Below are positions 1 through 10,141 of a stretch of DNA of 64,000 bases, in pieces. The stretch is from assembly GCF_003010955.1 (NCBI RefSeq), contig NZ_PGGO01000021.1, positions 23,525 to 87,524 of the forward strand, given 5' to 3'. The DNA comes from Phyllobacterium brassicacearum (GTDB lineage: Bacteria; Pseudomonadota; Alphaproteobacteria; Rhizobiales; Rhizobiaceae). The position numbers and the translations under genes were made by a program. The notes under the pieces are model-generated. The model was not told the DNA's origin. It saw only the letters and a list, made by a program, of their open reading frames with translations, and ran no database searches. Within the stretch, counting starts at the first letter, position 1. Each line of letters begins with the position of its first letter.

Positions 1-5
1 CCTGG

Positions 6-110
6 ATGCACATCCCCAATACCAATGTGGTCTCCGAGCCGCGCAGTACAGTGGCTATGTGGGCCCGTGATGCGTTGCAGCACGTAGACGAAAAACTCCG
101 GGCCCGGTGA
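6..110 (+). pseudogene. Possible VapC-like PIN toxin N-terminal remnant
   Basis: A 34-codon frame begins MHIPNTNVVSEPRS, which resembles the N-terminus of VapC PIN-domain ribonucleases (typically xLLDTNVVSEPR). The first catalytic Asp of the family (LDTN) reads Asn here, and a stop follows after 34 residues, so it cannot be a working toxin. No VapB partner is visible because the window starts here. The match is short and could be chance. Confidence 0.3.
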
Positions 111-1470
111 CGAACTTATTGTTGAGTGTCCTCATCTGGCGAGATTAACTGGATCAGGGCAAAGCAGCGCGCCCTCAGTCTGTTTGTAGATGCTACTGAA
201 AGGTTCGTCCGGACGCCTTGGGTGTCAGAGACACGAATTAAGGATGCGTCCACCTCTGGTAGCGAAATTCAATGTCATTACGGTAGCGAGCCGAAATTCC
301 TTGATGCTTGACCGAGGACGTTTCCCCGGCGTGAGGACCCGTGGGTGTTTTTGTGTATCGCCCGAATTGTTTCGCGATGTCGCGAAACGTCGGGTCCGGG
401 CTGGCACTGGCAACACCTGCAGCATTTATCAGCCGAACTCTGGGTGTGGCGGGTTGAGGGCTTGTCGGTCCTGGATCCGCCGGGTCTACGCGCCTGTCGA
501 GAAATCGACCGACCAATTTTTTTGTGCCTACGGTTGAGAACATGCGCCATTTCCTGCATTGGACACTCCGGCCGTATACCCTGTACGATTGGTGATCACG
601 TCGCCATTGGTCAAAGATCGGAGAGACGGCTGCGTTCTCGTGCCCATGACGCCTTGTCAAGTACGTCAGGCGCCCGTGGCTTGCTTGATCGGATAGGAGG
701 CCGAGCAGTGTGGGGTTGATGTATTGCTTCTCGCGGCCCGACTTGAATCTCTCAGTAGCTCTTCAGCACATTCAGACAAATGGAGGCGGTTTGCCGCTTG
801 GCAATCCCGCCGTACGCAAGGGACCCGAGTTGGCAAAACGGAATGACGAAGATGAGTTCCGCAAGTTTGCGGGAATAGGATTTCGGCGGTTGCGCGAGCG
901 TGCCGTCCTGCACCAACCAGTTCGCGAAAGGGGGAGCTGATCAGGAATCCCTGGGGAATGAGTTGGCCTGAAAAGCGAAGTTCTGCCAGCATTCGATATG
1001 TCGATGAAATTGCGTTAAAACGACATATTCGAGGAAGCACGTGCCGGATGTGCGTAGTCATGGATAAACGGTCGTTTGAAAATGCCGATAATAGGAGAAG
1101 CGGGCTTCTCCACAGGCGACAGAACGCCCGAAATACAAGGAAATCGGGCGTTTGGGCGCCGCGGGAAGCGCATTGCATGTTGTGGTGGAGTTCGACTGTA
1201 TCAACCTGTATGGCCGTGCCCAGCTTGTTGCATTTAGAGTCCGAAGAGATGAAGCGAAGCGGCACTTAGGTGCAATTTGGCAAAAAATATTAACGTAAAC
1301 AATATGTTAAGTCCAAGTGCTTTGCAAAGCAGAAAATTCAAATCGAGTAAGTGGGGCAGATTTCGGGTGTGGCAACCGCGACATACATGCTACCTTAAAC
1401 AATCAACACACATGGCATCGCAATTCCCCATCGACATAAAATCCAGGTTTTGGCCAAAGGAGAATGAGCA
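111..1470. other. Gene-poor stretch upstream of the RTX gene
   Basis: No reading frame here has recognisable protein similarity; frames on both strands are short and overlap each other. Positions 1066-1095 carry a copy of a dispersed sequence (core TTTGAAAATGCCGATA) that recurs near 20755 and, inverted, near 57655. Positions 1123-1152 form a hairpin (AACGCCCGA / TCGGGCGTT). The last 200 bp are AT-rich and probably hold the promoter of the RTX gene, whose ribosome site AAAGGAGA is at 1456-1463. Confidence 0.5.
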
Positions 1471-3216
1471 ATGGTCGCTTTGCCGAAGAATTCCCCGTCG
1501 ACAGATTTTTACTTGCTGGACCCCAATCCGATTGATGATCGTTGGTGGGAAGCACACATACGGCATTCATCCGTTCTTACTGCGACAGATAAGGTCACCT
1601 TGGCTACAGTTATCGACGGCACCGAGGGGGATGATGATCTGGTTGGCACTGCGGACGAGGACACCATCAACGGCCTTGGTGGCGATGACTTCCTGGATGG
1701 TGGTGCGGGGTCCGATAGTCTTTATGGCGGTGATGGAGACGACTGGCTCACGGGCGGCCGCAACAATGACGAGGATCGCGATCTGCTCGACGGCGGCGAT
1801 GGCGACGATACCCTCATCGCCGGTTATGGCATGCTGCAGGGCGGTGCCGGCAACGACACCCTGATCAGCGGACAGACGGCCCTGACCGGCGGGTATCTCC
1901 CAAGCAATAGCCAGGGCAGCGACCTGTCGGGAGACGATGGCAACGACCTCCTGATCGGAACCGCCGTCAATGACGTGCTCGTCGGCGGGACAGGTGATGA
2001 CATTCTGCTTGGCGGTATCGGATATGACAAACTGGAAGGGGGGGCTGGCGCCGACGTACTGGACGGCGGAATAGGCGATAATGATCGCGCCATCTACGAG
2101 AATTCGTCGGCGGGTGTGCGGGTCGATCTGGCTGCCGGCTTTGGCAAAGGGGGTGAAGCCGAGGGCGACATTCTCCGCAACATCGAGCGGGTGCTTGGCA
2201 GCGAACTCGATGACACACTGATCGGCAACGACAAAGGTGTGGTTCTGGATGGTGGCCACGGCAACGACGCCATAAGAGGCGGAGCTGGCGATGATGGCCT
2301 CTACGGCTCTTACGGCGACGATGTCCTTGAAGCCGGGGCGGGTGACGATCATCTGGATCCGGGTGTAGGAAGTGACCAGATCGACGGCGGAGGCGGCAGC
2401 GATACGATCCGGCTTCTGGGATTCTACACTTTGCCTGGGGATGAGACACTCCAACATGGAGGCGTGACGGTCGACCTTGCAGCGGGCACCGTCTTGCGCG
2501 GCGATTTCCTGGAAGACACGATCAGCAACATCGAGAACGTCGATGCAACGGAGTATGCTGATACGCTGATCGGCGATGCCAACGACAATACGTTCTGGGG
2601 CGGAGAAGGTGGCGATTACATAAAGGGCGGCGCGGGAATGGATACGGTTCTATACTCCGGCGACTCCTATAATGAGCGAGGCGTAGTGGTCAATCTCAAT
2701 AGCGGCCTCACACAAGGGGCTGATGCGACGGGTGATAAACTCATCGGCATCGAGAACGCGATCGGAAGCCCTTTTGATGGCGACGCTCTGGTGGGCACCG
2801 ACGGTGTCAATCATCTCTCGGGCAATCGCGGCTCTGACAAGCTGGCGGGGCTTGCCGGAGATGACACTCTGGAAGATCGCGATGGTGGCGACGAGCTTTA
2901 CGGTGGCGATGGGGCCGATACCTTTGTCTTCGCGTACAGTAACGAAAGCTTCAGTTCAATTCGGGATTTTGATACGGCCGGGGGCGACAAGATCGATCTC
3001 AGCGGCTTTTACGGAGATTATGCCAATGCTGAGCCACTTGACCTGACATTCATTGGCTATCGAAATCTCACTGGCAAGGCCGGAGAGGTGGGCCTTGTTC
3101 TCGAGAACGACATGACCCGAGTGCTCATCGATGAAAATGGCGACGGAGCGGCGGATTTCCGCGTTGCCCTGTATGGTGTCGCTTCTCCCCTTGACGAGGG
3201 TGATTTTATCTTCTGA
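1471..3216 (+). CDS. RTX-repeat calcium-binding protein, likely type I secreted
   Basis: This 581-residue acidic protein is dominated, from about residue 50 to 480, by glycine/aspartate nonapeptides of the GGxGxDxLx type (for example GGDGDDTL, GGAGNDTL, GGTGDDILLGG), the calcium-binding parallel beta-roll of hemolysin/serralysin-type proteins. There is no N-terminal signal peptide. The C-terminus ends in a short hydrophobic DFIF preceded by a DENGDGAADFRV block, as in type I secretion substrates, so export by an ABC/MFP/OMF system is inferred. No such transporter lies beside it; the MacAB-like genes at 16-19 kb are a different class. No catalytic domain is visible, so it may be a surface or biofilm protein. 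The start has a good AAAGGAGA ribosome site 7 bp upstream. Confidence 0.85.
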   Translation: MVALPKNSPSTDFYLLDPNPIDDRWWEAHIRHSSVLTATDKVTLATVIDGTEGDDDLVGTADEDTINGLGGDDFLDGGAGSDSLYGGDGDDWLTGGRNNDEDRDLLDGGDGDDTLIAGYGMLQGGAGNDTLISGQTALTGGYLPSNSQGSDLSGDDGNDLLIGTAVNDVLVGGTGDDILLGGIGYDKLEGGAGADVLDGGIGDNDRAIYENSSAGVRVDLAAGFGKGGEAEGDILRNIERVLGSELDDTLIGNDKGVVLDGGHGNDAIRGGAGDDGLYGSYGDDVLEAGAGDDHLDPGVGSDQIDGGGGSDTIRLLGFYTLPGDETLQHGGVTVDLAAGTVLRGDFLEDTISNIENVDATEYADTLIGDANDNTFWGGEGGDYIKGGAGMDTVLYSGDSYNERGVVVNLNSGLTQGADATGDKLIGIENAIGSPFDGDALVGTDGVNHLSGNRGSDKLAGLAGDDTLEDRDGGDELYGGDGADTFVFAYSNESFSSIRDFDTAGGDKIDLSGFYGDYANAEPLDLTFIGYRNLTGKAGEVGLVLENDMTRVLIDENGDGAADFRVALYGVASPLDEGDFIF

Positions 3217-3649
3217 CAATTGCCTCACACTTTGAGGAAGACCTTGGTTAACTGCAGCGCGACAAAGGAGCTTTTCGCGTTTCAAATCAAATGGACGGTC
3301 TGTCCTCCACTGTTGTTGGCACAGGAGTTTTCTGCATTCTGACATCGCAAGCAAATCGGCATCTAAGTGCTCACGGTTTCGGGAATGAGATCGCCAAAGT
3401 CATCGCAGCGGGGCGCTGCCGTCGGAAAAATTGAAGTGACCTAAGAGTGATAGTTCTGATCTGGGATCGACGGGGCATACGACGTGTAGCTCTTGAGCGC
3501 AGCCACTCGAATTGCTGGCGAAAGCGCTGGAACCATATGTGTCCTTTATTGGTTCACCTCGAAGTGAAAGGAGGGGATAATGGACGACAACAGACCTTCT
3601 AAAACTCTCGACTGGCGTCTGCATTCCCGACACGACCCCGCGCTCCACC
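3217..3649. other. Intergenic region between convergent genes, with a small frame
   Basis: No recognisable gene. A 37-codon frame on the + strand (3580-3693, starting MDDNRPSKTLDW) has a strong AGGAGG-type ribosome site but no known relatives, and it runs into the 3' end of the opposite-strand transglutaminase gene. It may be a gene remnant or chance. Confidence 0.3.
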
Positions 3650-4588
3650 TCAGCCCTCAAATACTCTCTCCTCGCGTTGACGAAGTGCATTGAAGACTTT
3701 TGCAGGCACCCGCACCCGCACATCCTCTGCAAAACGCTGCTTCAAGGCGTCAAAATTCGCATCCGGATCGGCCGTTAACAAGGCGATTTCATCGAAGAAA
3801 TCGAGTTCCTCGTCCGAAAGCGTTGCATCGGGCGCCGGTTGTACGCCCCACACGTCCCATGGCAGGATTTCCTGGCCATTGAGGGTGGCGAGATCGCGGA
3901 TCAGGCTGCCAGCGATGAACCAGAGGCCGCGAAGCTGAGAAAACTCGATACCAAACAGATTTGGATTCAGTTCGCCGCCGCGGCATCTGCGCCAGGCCTC
4001 GGACGCCGTCAAAAACTGCGCGCGGGGGACGTCAAGAACATCATGGTGGATCGCGAGATTGCGGACGAAAACATCGTCGAACTGGCTATCCAGCAGTGCC
4101 CAGCGGCACTCTTCCGCCTTCCAGTATTCGCAGACCCAGTGATCCTCGAACTTGCCTGGATTGAAGTAGGCGCCGAAGCCACCGCGGCCTCTCGCGGGCA
4201 CACCGTGATGGCGAAAGATCGCGAGCGAAAGCAGCATAAAATGGCGGCAGATGCCGACCAGGCGCTTTTCCGGTGGTCGGCCGATGTGGAGCGGGCGATC
4301 ATCGAGTTCGAGTAGCGCATCGATGATCTGCTCCATCGGCCGGATATGGCTCTCGCCGCGACGTGCGTCAGGAATTGGATAGCCATAGAAGGGCTCCGCC
4401 ACGTGCTCGTAAATCAGCAACCCCTGCACCGTGCGCGCGACGCTCGCGGGATCGAACGGCAGCGCATCAAGGAGGGCGGCATGGCGGCCGGGCGTGCTGA
4501 AGGGCGAGTGACTTGCATAATGGTCGAGCACGCGCTGGGATGCGCCGCGACCATTCTCGCGATGGGCAGAGAGAGCGGTGGCGTTCAT
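3650..4588 (-). CDS. Transglutaminase-like domain protein
   Basis: The 312-residue protein carries the papain-like transglutaminase core. A Cys in GICRHF (C114), a His in FEDHWVCEYW (H150) and an Asp in WALLDSQFD (D167) sit in the order and spacing of the Cys-His-Asp triad of bacterial transglutaminase-like proteins. No signal peptide or membrane segment is visible, so it is probably cytoplasmic. Bacterial members often act as peptidases or amidases rather than cross-linkers, and the substrate cannot be read from the sequence. It is transcribed alone, away from the repeat-containing region at 4671-4868, and converges with the RTX gene. The start MNATALSAH is preceded by GGAGACT in the transcribed orientation. 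Confidence 0.75.
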   Translation of the reverse strand: MNATALSAHRENGRGASQRVLDHYASHSPFSTPGRHAALLDALPFDPASVARTVQGLLIYEHVAEPFYGYPIPDARRGESHIRPMEQIIDALLELDDRPLHIGRPPEKRLVGICRHFMLLSLAIFRHHGVPARGRGGFGAYFNPGKFEDHWVCEYWKAEECRWALLDSQFDDVFVRNLAIHHDVLDVPRAQFLTASEAWRRCRGGELNPNLFGIEFSQLRGLWFIAGSLIRDLATLNGQEILPWDVWGVQPAPDATLSDEELDFFDEIALLTADPDANFDALKQRFAEDVRVRVPAKVFNALRQREERVFEG

Positions 4589-4670
4589 GTCAGTCTCCTT
4601 CAGTTAAAAGGACTATTCGCCACTTTTTGCGCCAGGATTTGATGCTTCGCTTGATCTTGTTTGCAGGAAT

Positions 4671-4868
4671 GGGACGACGACAAGATTTGTTCCCAAATCA
4701 TACGATAACGGCGCATTTTTAGAGAAAAAGAAGCACAGAAGGCTTATTTTTCTCTAAAACCCTAAGGAGCGGTCGGGATTCTCCCCCCATCCCATCCAGG
4801 GGTAACTATTTGTAAAAGCCTATGAATCTGGTTGGTGCATGATTTGGAACAAATCTTGTCGTCGCCCC
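4671..4868. repeat. Nested inverted repeats (small mobile-element-like)
   Basis: The outer arms at 4671-4701 and 4839-4868 are near-perfect inverted copies containing GACGACAAGATTTGTT. Inside, a perfect 13-bp inverted repeat TTTTAGAGAAAAA / TTTTTCTCTAAAA (4717-4729, 4747-4759) can form a hairpin with a 17-nt loop. The right outer arm interrupts a cyclase reading frame, so the unit looks like an insertion or a recombination scar of about 200 bp. No transposase lies within it. Confidence 0.6.
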
Positions 4869-4988
4869 TTGCTGGATTTCGACCGCGCAGCGCAATGCAT
4901 CGACCACACTGTGAAACTCGACCAGGATCCCGTCGCCGATGAGAATCTTATATTGTGGAGAGCGTTTATCCCCATTGAACATCGCCAC
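4869..4988 (-). pseudogene. Class III nucleotide cyclase fragment
   Basis: About 40 codons encode GDGILVEFHSVVDALRCAVE, the second metal-binding segment (GD..L.EF) and following helix of the cyclase catalytic domain. The frame has no start region and breaks off exactly where the inverted repeat at 4839-4868 begins. Everything upstream and downstream of the domain is missing, so this is a remnant of a cyclase distinct from the neighbouring gene at 5258-6505. Confidence 0.6.
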
Positions 4989-5008
4989 TATTGAGCGCTA
5001 AACCGCCC

Positions 5009-5062
5009 GATGTTCTCAGTATGTGCTCCGAAAATCGCATAATGGCTCATCCGGAACCGCAG
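5009..5062 (+). repeat. Dispersed repeat family R1, copy a
   Basis: It contains TGTGCTCCGAAAATCGCATA followed by ATGGCTCATCCGGAACCGCA. The same sequence, diverged, recurs at 22832, 31829, 43170 and 51230, always in this orientation. Similarity to the 43170 copy continues to about 5150 (a segment with GTTCGAATC and GCTTCTGG). It lies downstream of the minus-strand cyclase gene ending at 5258. Confidence 0.6.
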
Positions 5063-5257
5063 CCTCTCGTGCTGAATTTTGGAGAGTTGATCGTTCGAAT
5101 CTATTCAAGGCGGACGTGATGGCTGCTTCTGGCTCGCGATGCTCCAGATCGACCACAATAGTGCGTAGTTCCAGGCTTTGCGCCAACGCCCCGCCCGCAT
5201 TGTTACGTTTATGTACAGTGCGACAATGGTTAGACCTCGCCGATCCGGCTGGGGATT

Positions 5258-6505
5258 TCAAATGGCGATTGTCGTGCTGATCTCGCCGTTTAGCAGGCGC
5301 TTCAGATGAAAGCTGGTAAGCCGGTCCTCAGCATTGCGACCGACCAGCGCGGCGAACGAAGCAATCGCACCAGGATCGCAGGCTTCCAGTTTTTTGAAGG
5401 CCTCAATGTAGGCCTGTGTCTCTGGACTGGCACATCTATTGGTGTCAAGTGGCTCGAATGCGCGGATCGGCTCGGACCGGCCTCTAAGGAGGAGGTCGCC
5501 CACGGGTCGGCCGCAGAAACCCCGAGCTTTCGCGGCCACGCTGCCACTCACACATATACGGGTGCCTAACGTTTTGTTGGCTGCTTCCAGACGCGCGGCA
5601 ACATTGATGGTGTCGCCATAGGCGCTGTAGTCGAAAAATCTTCCTCCCCCGAAATTGCCGACCACAGCCGTGCCGGCATGCGCACCGATCCGAGTGTGGC
5701 CGAGTGGTATTCCCTTCCTGCTCCAGTGTTCACGGAAAGACCCCGCGAACGCGTCAAGCGCGAGCGAACAGGCGACCGCGCGACTGGCATGGTCCGGCTG
5801 ATCGGAAGGTGCCCCGAAAAGCACGTGGAGCGCGTCACCGATGATCTTTGCGACTGTACCGTCATGGGCGAACACGATGTCGGTCATGCCAACGATGTAA
5901 TCATTGAGGAGCGGCCCGAGCACCTTCGGCTCGATCGTCTCCACCAGCGTAGTGAAACCTGTCAGATCGGTAAAGAGCGAGGCAACCTCTCGGCGCGTGC
6001 CGCCAAGGTCGAGGACATTGGCACTGCTGGCCAAGCGTTCGGCGAGATTGGGCGAAAAGTAACGGGAAAGCGACGCGCGCGCCTGCTCGGCCGCCGTCTG
6101 CCGGCGCTGCGCTTCGCGCAGTGCCTCCACGTGGTGGATCGTCTTGTCGATCGTCGCCTCCAGATCGGGAAAATCGATCGGTTTCGTCACGAAATCATAG
6201 GCGCCGCGATTCATCGCCGTGCGGATGTTGGCCATATCGCTGTAGGCGGAGACGATGATCGTGGACAGGTCCTGGTCCCTCTCCTGAAGCTTCGCCAGCA
6301 GCGACAAACCGTCCATGCGTGGCATGTTGATGTCGCTCAGCACCATGTCCACGTCTTGGTTGGCCGCAAGCACGGCCAAAGCCTCGACCCCGTCGTGAGC
6401 GAACAGAAAACGCAGCGTGCCCTCGCGGATTTGCTTGCGGAATTTCTGGATGAGAAGGATTTCCAAGTCCGTTTCGTCATCGACAACAAGGATACTGGTG
6501 CTCAT
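5258..6505 (-). CDS. Response regulator with class III adenylate/guanylate cyclase output domain
   Basis: This 415-residue cytoplasmic protein has an N-terminal receiver domain (about 1-120; phospho-acceptor D58 in [11 protein letters not shown], conserved Lys in TKPIDF), a helical linker (125-155) and a class III cyclase domain (about 170-350). The metal-binding Asp residues are visible in LFTDLTGF and [11 protein letters not shown], and the catalytic Asn/Arg pair in NVAARLE. It should make cAMP or cGMP in response to phosphorylation. Its start overlaps the stop of the upstream response regulator (ATGA), and that gene in turn overlaps the kinase gene, so all three are probably translationally coupled, with the four-GAF kinase as the likely phosphodonor. 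Part of the cyclase is duplicated, degenerate, at 25413-25775. Confidence 0.88.
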   Translation of the reverse strand: MSTSILVVDDETDLEILLIQKFRKQIREGTLRFLFAHDGVEALAVLAANQDVDMVLSDINMPRMDGLSLLAKLQERDQDLSTIIVSAYSDMANIRTAMNRGAYDFVTKPIDFPDLEATIDKTIHHVEALREAQRRQTAAEQARASLSRYFSPNLAERLASSANVLDLGGTRREVASLFTDLTGFTTLVETIEPKVLGPLLNDYIVGMTDIVFAHDGTVAKIIGDALHVLFGAPSDQPDHASRAVACSLALDAFAGSFREHWSRKGIPLGHTRIGAHAGTAVVGNFGGGRFFDYSAYGDTINVAARLEAANKTLGTRICVSGSVAAKARGFCGRPVGDLLLRGRSEPIRAFEPLDTNRCASPETQAYIEAFKKLEACDPGAIASFAALVGRNAEDRLTSFHLKRLLNGEISTTIAI

Positions 6506-6891
6506 GTGCTGCGCCCAACTCGCATGTCGATTTCTTCTCGCAGGGAGACGAAGTCGATCGGCTTAGTGAGCAGCGCTTCCGCGCCGCTTTCCATGGCTCT
6601 CCGTTTCGTTTCCGCATCACCATAAGCGGTGATCATGATTACCGGCACGTCAGGTCGAATGCTCCTCGCCTTCGGGAGGAGTTCGAGTCCGCTCATCCCT
6701 GGCATGTTGACATCCGACAGTATGAGAATGAGCGTGACGTCGGCCGCATCGGCGATACGTTCGAGTGCGGAAGGCGCCGATTGTGCGAACTCCATGACGT
6801 AGCGGCCAGCGCGCAGGTCATGGCGGAATTGCTGGCGAAAAAGGAACTCGATATCCGGCTCATCATCGACCACCAGGATAAGAAGGCTCAT
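6502..6891 (-). CDS. Single-domain response regulator
   Basis: The 129-residue protein consists only of a CheY-like receiver: acidic pair DD at 9-10, phospho-acceptor D60 in [11 protein letters not shown], switch Thr in MITAYGD and Lys in LLTKPIDF. With no output domain it probably acts by protein-protein contact or as a phosphate relay between the kinase and the receiver-cyclase. Its start overlaps the kinase stop and its stop overlaps the cyclase start, each by 4 bp (ATGA). Confidence 0.88.
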   Translation of the reverse strand: MSLLILVVDDEPDIEFLFRQQFRHDLRAGRYVMEFAQSAPSALERIADAADVTLILILSDVNMPGMSGLELLPKARSIRPDVPVIMITAYGDAETKRRAMESGAEALLTKPIDFVSLREEIDMRVGRST

Positions 6892-9800
6892 GATCTGCCC
6901 TCCGGCTTTGCGACGACAGCGGCCATCCGCGGCAATTGGATGCGAAACTCGGTGTAGTGACCGAGTTCTGTGTCCACCTCGATCGAACCGGCATGCTGCT
7001 TCACAATGATATCGTGGCTGAGGGAAAGGCCGAGACCCGTGCCCTCGCCAGCAGGCTTGGTGGTGAAGAATGGGTTGAACATTTTCTCCCTCACCTCCGG
7101 CGGGATGCCGGGGCCGTTGTCGCGGATAATGATCTCAACGCTGTCGCCGAGGTTCCTGGTTGCTGCGGCCAACGTCGGCTCATAACTGTCGCCGGGCTCG
7201 GAAGCCGCGCGCTTGCTCGTCGCATAGAAGCCGTTGGAGATGAGGTTGAGCAGCACGCGCGTGATCTCCTGCGGGTACAGGTCAACCTCTCCGGCCGTCG
7301 GATCGAGCGACTTTTCGAGCGTGACGTTGAATCCTTGCTTCTCGGCGCGGGCACCATGATAGGCGAGATTGAGGCTTTCCTCGACGATGGCGTTGATATC
7401 GGCCGGCCGATGCTCGCCGGCCCCCTGGCGCGAGTGCAGGAGCATGTTCTTGACGATCGAGTCGGCGCGCTTGCCGTGCAGAACGATCTTTTCGAGATTG
7501 CCCTTGAGCATCGCAGCCAGCTCGTCGATCTGGGCGCGCGTCACGCCATCGGCGAGGGCGCCGTCAAGTGCCTGCTGCAACTCATCAATCAATTCGACGG
7601 ATAGCGCCGAGAAATTATTGACGAAGTTCAAGGGGTTCTTGATCTCGTGCGCGATCCCGGCTGTCAGTTGCCCGAGCGAGGCGAGCTTCTCCGTCTGGAC
7701 CAACCTGTCCTGCGCGGTCCTCAGATCATTGAGCGATCGTGATAGCTCCTCGGTTCTCGCCTGCACCTCCTGAAATAGACGCACATTTTCGATGGCGATC
7801 ACTGCCTGGTCGGCAAAGGTAGACGCCAACTCGATCTGTTTTTCCGAGAAAGGGCGCACGGTCGAGCGGGTTAATGCCAGCACGCCGATCGGGCTACCTT
7901 CGCGCAAGAGCGGCACCCCGAGTACAGTCCGAAACCCGCCAAGTCTTTGTCCCTCGCGCATCTCGTACTCCGGATCATCGAGAACGTCGGCGACCTGAAC
8001 CGGCCGAATTTCGAGCAGGGTTCGGCCAACGATAGTGCCGCGCCCCGGCTCCAGGGGAAGAGCCCGAAGATACTGGCCGAATTTTTGCGACAAGCCGTAG
8101 CTGGAGACAGGATAGTGCGCGTCACCCATAGGACGGGTCATGGTTGCCATGTCCGCATCGCAAAGGCGGGCAGCGGAAGTTACGAGGGTGTCGAGGACCC
8201 CTTGCAGATCGAATGCGGACCGGCTGATAACCTTCAGCACCTCAGCCGTCGCAGTCTGCTGCTCAAGCGCTTCCGTCAGCTCGCCAGTCCGCGCGTTGAC
8301 CTCGTCGAACAGGCGCACGTTCTCGATCGCTATGACCGCCTGGTCGGCAAAAGTCTGGACAAGCTCGATTTGCTTTTCGGTGAACGGTCTACATTCAGTC
8401 CGACGAATGACTATACCGCCAATTGCTTCCCACTGCCGCAGGAGAGGTGCTGCCAAAATGGTGCGGTGCCCCATCCGCGTGGCCATGGCCTGGCCGTCCG
8501 GAAACTCGTTGGGCGTGGCGGTCAGATCAGGCACATGGATCGGCCTTCGGTCGACAACGGCGCGCCCCGTAACCCAATCGCGAGACACCGGCCAGCCAGG
8601 AAAATCGATCGGAATAGGCCCGTGATGTGCTCTCAGATGGAGCATATCTCCGTCCTTCAGGAATATTGCCGCATCGTGAGCCTCGCACAGTCGCCCGGCG
8701 GACTCCACGAGGGTGTCAAGGACGGCCTGAAGGTTGAACGCCGACCGGCTAATGATCTTAAGAACATCCGCTGTGGCAGTCTGCTGCTGTAGAGATTCTT
8801 TCAGCTCGAGGTTGCGTGTCTCCAGATCGGTGAACAGCCGAACATTCTCGATCGCTATCCCCGCTTGGTCGGCGAAGGTCTTCAGGAGTTCGACTTGGCG
8901 ATCGGGGAATACTCCTTGCTCGGTCCGCGCGACAACAATGGTTCCGATCGGATTGCCGTCGCGCATGATCGGCACGGCGACCAGGCTTCGGTAGTCCGCG
9001 GATTGAGCGCTAAGGGTGGTGTGGGCCGTATATTCAGAATCGACAAGCCGGTCCGGTATCTGTTCCACCGATCGGCTAAGGATAGACCGTCCGGCGGCAC
9101 TGCCTCGATTGGGTGGGGACGGAAACAGTGCGCGCACAGCTTCGACGCCTTCCGGTTCCTGCCTGTGAAACGCCACGAAGTGGAGGAGTTCGCCGTCATG
9201 GCGAAACACGTGGCAGAACTGGGCGCCACATAGTCGGGCGGCGCGCAGCGCGATCGTGTCAAACACGGGCTGCACGTCGGTAGGTGAGGTTGAGATGACG
9301 CGCAGAATTTCGCTTGTTGCCGTCTGTTGCTCGAGCGCCTCTGTCATCTCGCGATTGCGTGCCTGCGCTTCCTTGAACAAGCGAACGTTCTCGATGGCAA
9401 TTACCGCTTGATCGGCGAACGTTTGCAGTAAATCGACCTGCCGCTTCGGAAAGAACCCGACTGCGCGTCGAGTGACGGCGATTGATCCAATCGGACTTCC
9501 CTTCCGTACCAGCGGAATGCCGATGGCGCTGCGATAGGACACGATTTTTGCCAGCAAGCGCATCTGGTAATCAGGGTCGGCAAACACGTCGGGTATCTGC
9601 TCGATGACACCGCTGATAAAGGCGCGTCCCGTTACATTGCCCCGATTTGGCTTCTGCGGAAAATTGGCACGCACCGCGTCGATGCCTTCGCGCGCGATGC
9701 CATGATACGCGGCTGGATGGAGAAGCTCTCCGTCGAACCGAAAGACAAAGCAGAATTCGGCCCCGCACAGCGTCGCTGCGTTTTCCGCTATCGCATCGAA

Positions 9801-9938
9801 GACGGGCTGCACGTCGCTCGGTGAGATCGAAATTACGCGCAGGATTTCGCTCGTCGCAGTCTGCTGTTCGATCGCCCCCTCGAGCTCCTTCTTCAGCAGC
9901 TCGACCTGGCGATAGAGACCGACGCTCGATTCTTCCAC
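6888..9938 (-). CDS. Multi-GAF sensor histidine kinase
   Basis: A soluble kinase of about 1016 residues. Four GAF sensor domains lie in tandem, each preceded by a near-identical linker (EQQTATSEILRVIS or similar), then a HisKA dimerisation helix with the phospho-acceptor His in TAGIAHEIKNP, then a HATPase domain with N box (LISNGFYA), G1 (DNGPGIPP), F box (NPFFTTK) and G2 (GTGLGLS). No membrane segment is present, so it senses cytoplasmic signals. The frame is open to 10157, but the first 70 or so residues are low-complexity and unlike GAF kinases. A GTG at 9938 (another at 9941) with a GGAGGGGGG ribosome site is the best start. It heads the operon with the response regulator and receiver-cyclase. 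Confidence 0.85.
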   Translation of the reverse strand: MEESSVGLYRQVELLKKELEGAIEQQTATSEILRVISISPSDVQPVFDAIAENAATLCGAEFCFVFRFDGELLHPAAYHGIAREGIDAVRANFPQKPNRGNVTGRAFISGVIEQIPDVFADPDYQMRLLAKIVSYRSAIGIPLVRKGSPIGSIAVTRRAVGFFPKRQVDLLQTFADQAVIAIENVRLFKEAQARNREMTEALEQQTATSEILRVISTSPTDVQPVFDTIALRAARLCGAQFCHVFRHDGELLHFVAFHRQEPEGVEAVRALFPSPPNRGSAAGRSILSRSVEQIPDRLVDSEYTAHTTLSAQSADYRSLVAVPIMRDGNPIGTIVVARTEQGVFPDRQVELLKTFADQAGIAIENVRLFTDLETRNLELKESLQQQTATADVLKIISRSAFNLQAVLDTLVESAGRLCEAHDAAIFLKDGDMLHLRAHHGPIPIDFPGWPVSRDWVTGRAVVDRRPIHVPDLTATPNEFPDGQAMATRMGHRTILAAPLLRQWEAIGGIVIRRTECRPFTEKQIELVQTFADQAVIAIENVRLFDEVNARTGELTEALEQQTATAEVLKVISRSAFDLQGVLDTLVTSAARLCDADMATMTRPMGDAHYPVSSYGLSQKFGQYLRALPLEPGRGTIVGRTLLEIRPVQVADVLDDPEYEMREGQRLGGFRTVLGVPLLREGSPIGVLALTRSTVRPFSEKQIELASTFADQAVIAIENVRLFQEVQARTEELSRSLNDLRTAQDRLVQTEKLASLGQLTAGIAHEIKNPLNFVNNFSALSVELIDELQQALDGALADGVTRAQIDELAAMLKGNLEKIVLHGKRADSIVKNMLLHSRQGAGEHRPADINAIVEESLNLAYHGARAEKQGFNVTLEKSLDPTAGEVDLYPQEITRVLLNLISNGFYATSKRAASEPGDSYEPTLAAATRNLGDSVEIIIRDNGPGIPPEVREKMFNPFFTTKPAGEGTGLGLSLSHDIIVKQHAGSIEVDTELGHYTEFRIQLPRMAAVVAKPEGRS

Positions 9939-10141
9939 CACGCCCCCCTCCACCGAAGAGCCTGGCGACCAACCCGCCGTGGCCCCTCCCGGGCGCCGAT
10001 GGCCGGTGACCGGCAGATCAGAGAGAATACAATATCTGATGTTCCGTCGCAAATTTTGAAATGGCCGAGGAAAATGGCCGGAGGCCGGCCGATTGCTCCG
10101 CTTCATCCGATAAGGCAACAGGCCGCGGCCGTCCGATCTGC

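Noticed and set aside
1567..2457. 296-residue minus-strand frame inside the RTX gene
   Set aside because: It is the complement of the Gly-Asp repeats, with no independent domain.
1620..2900. Tandem short repeats that could suggest a CRISPR or minisatellite
   Set aside because: Repeats are imperfect, have no spacers, and encode RTX nonapeptides in one open frame.
5678..6625. 315-residue plus-strand frame opposite the receiver-cyclase
   Set aside because: The cyclase and receiver motifs on the other strand are complete; this frame has no similarity.
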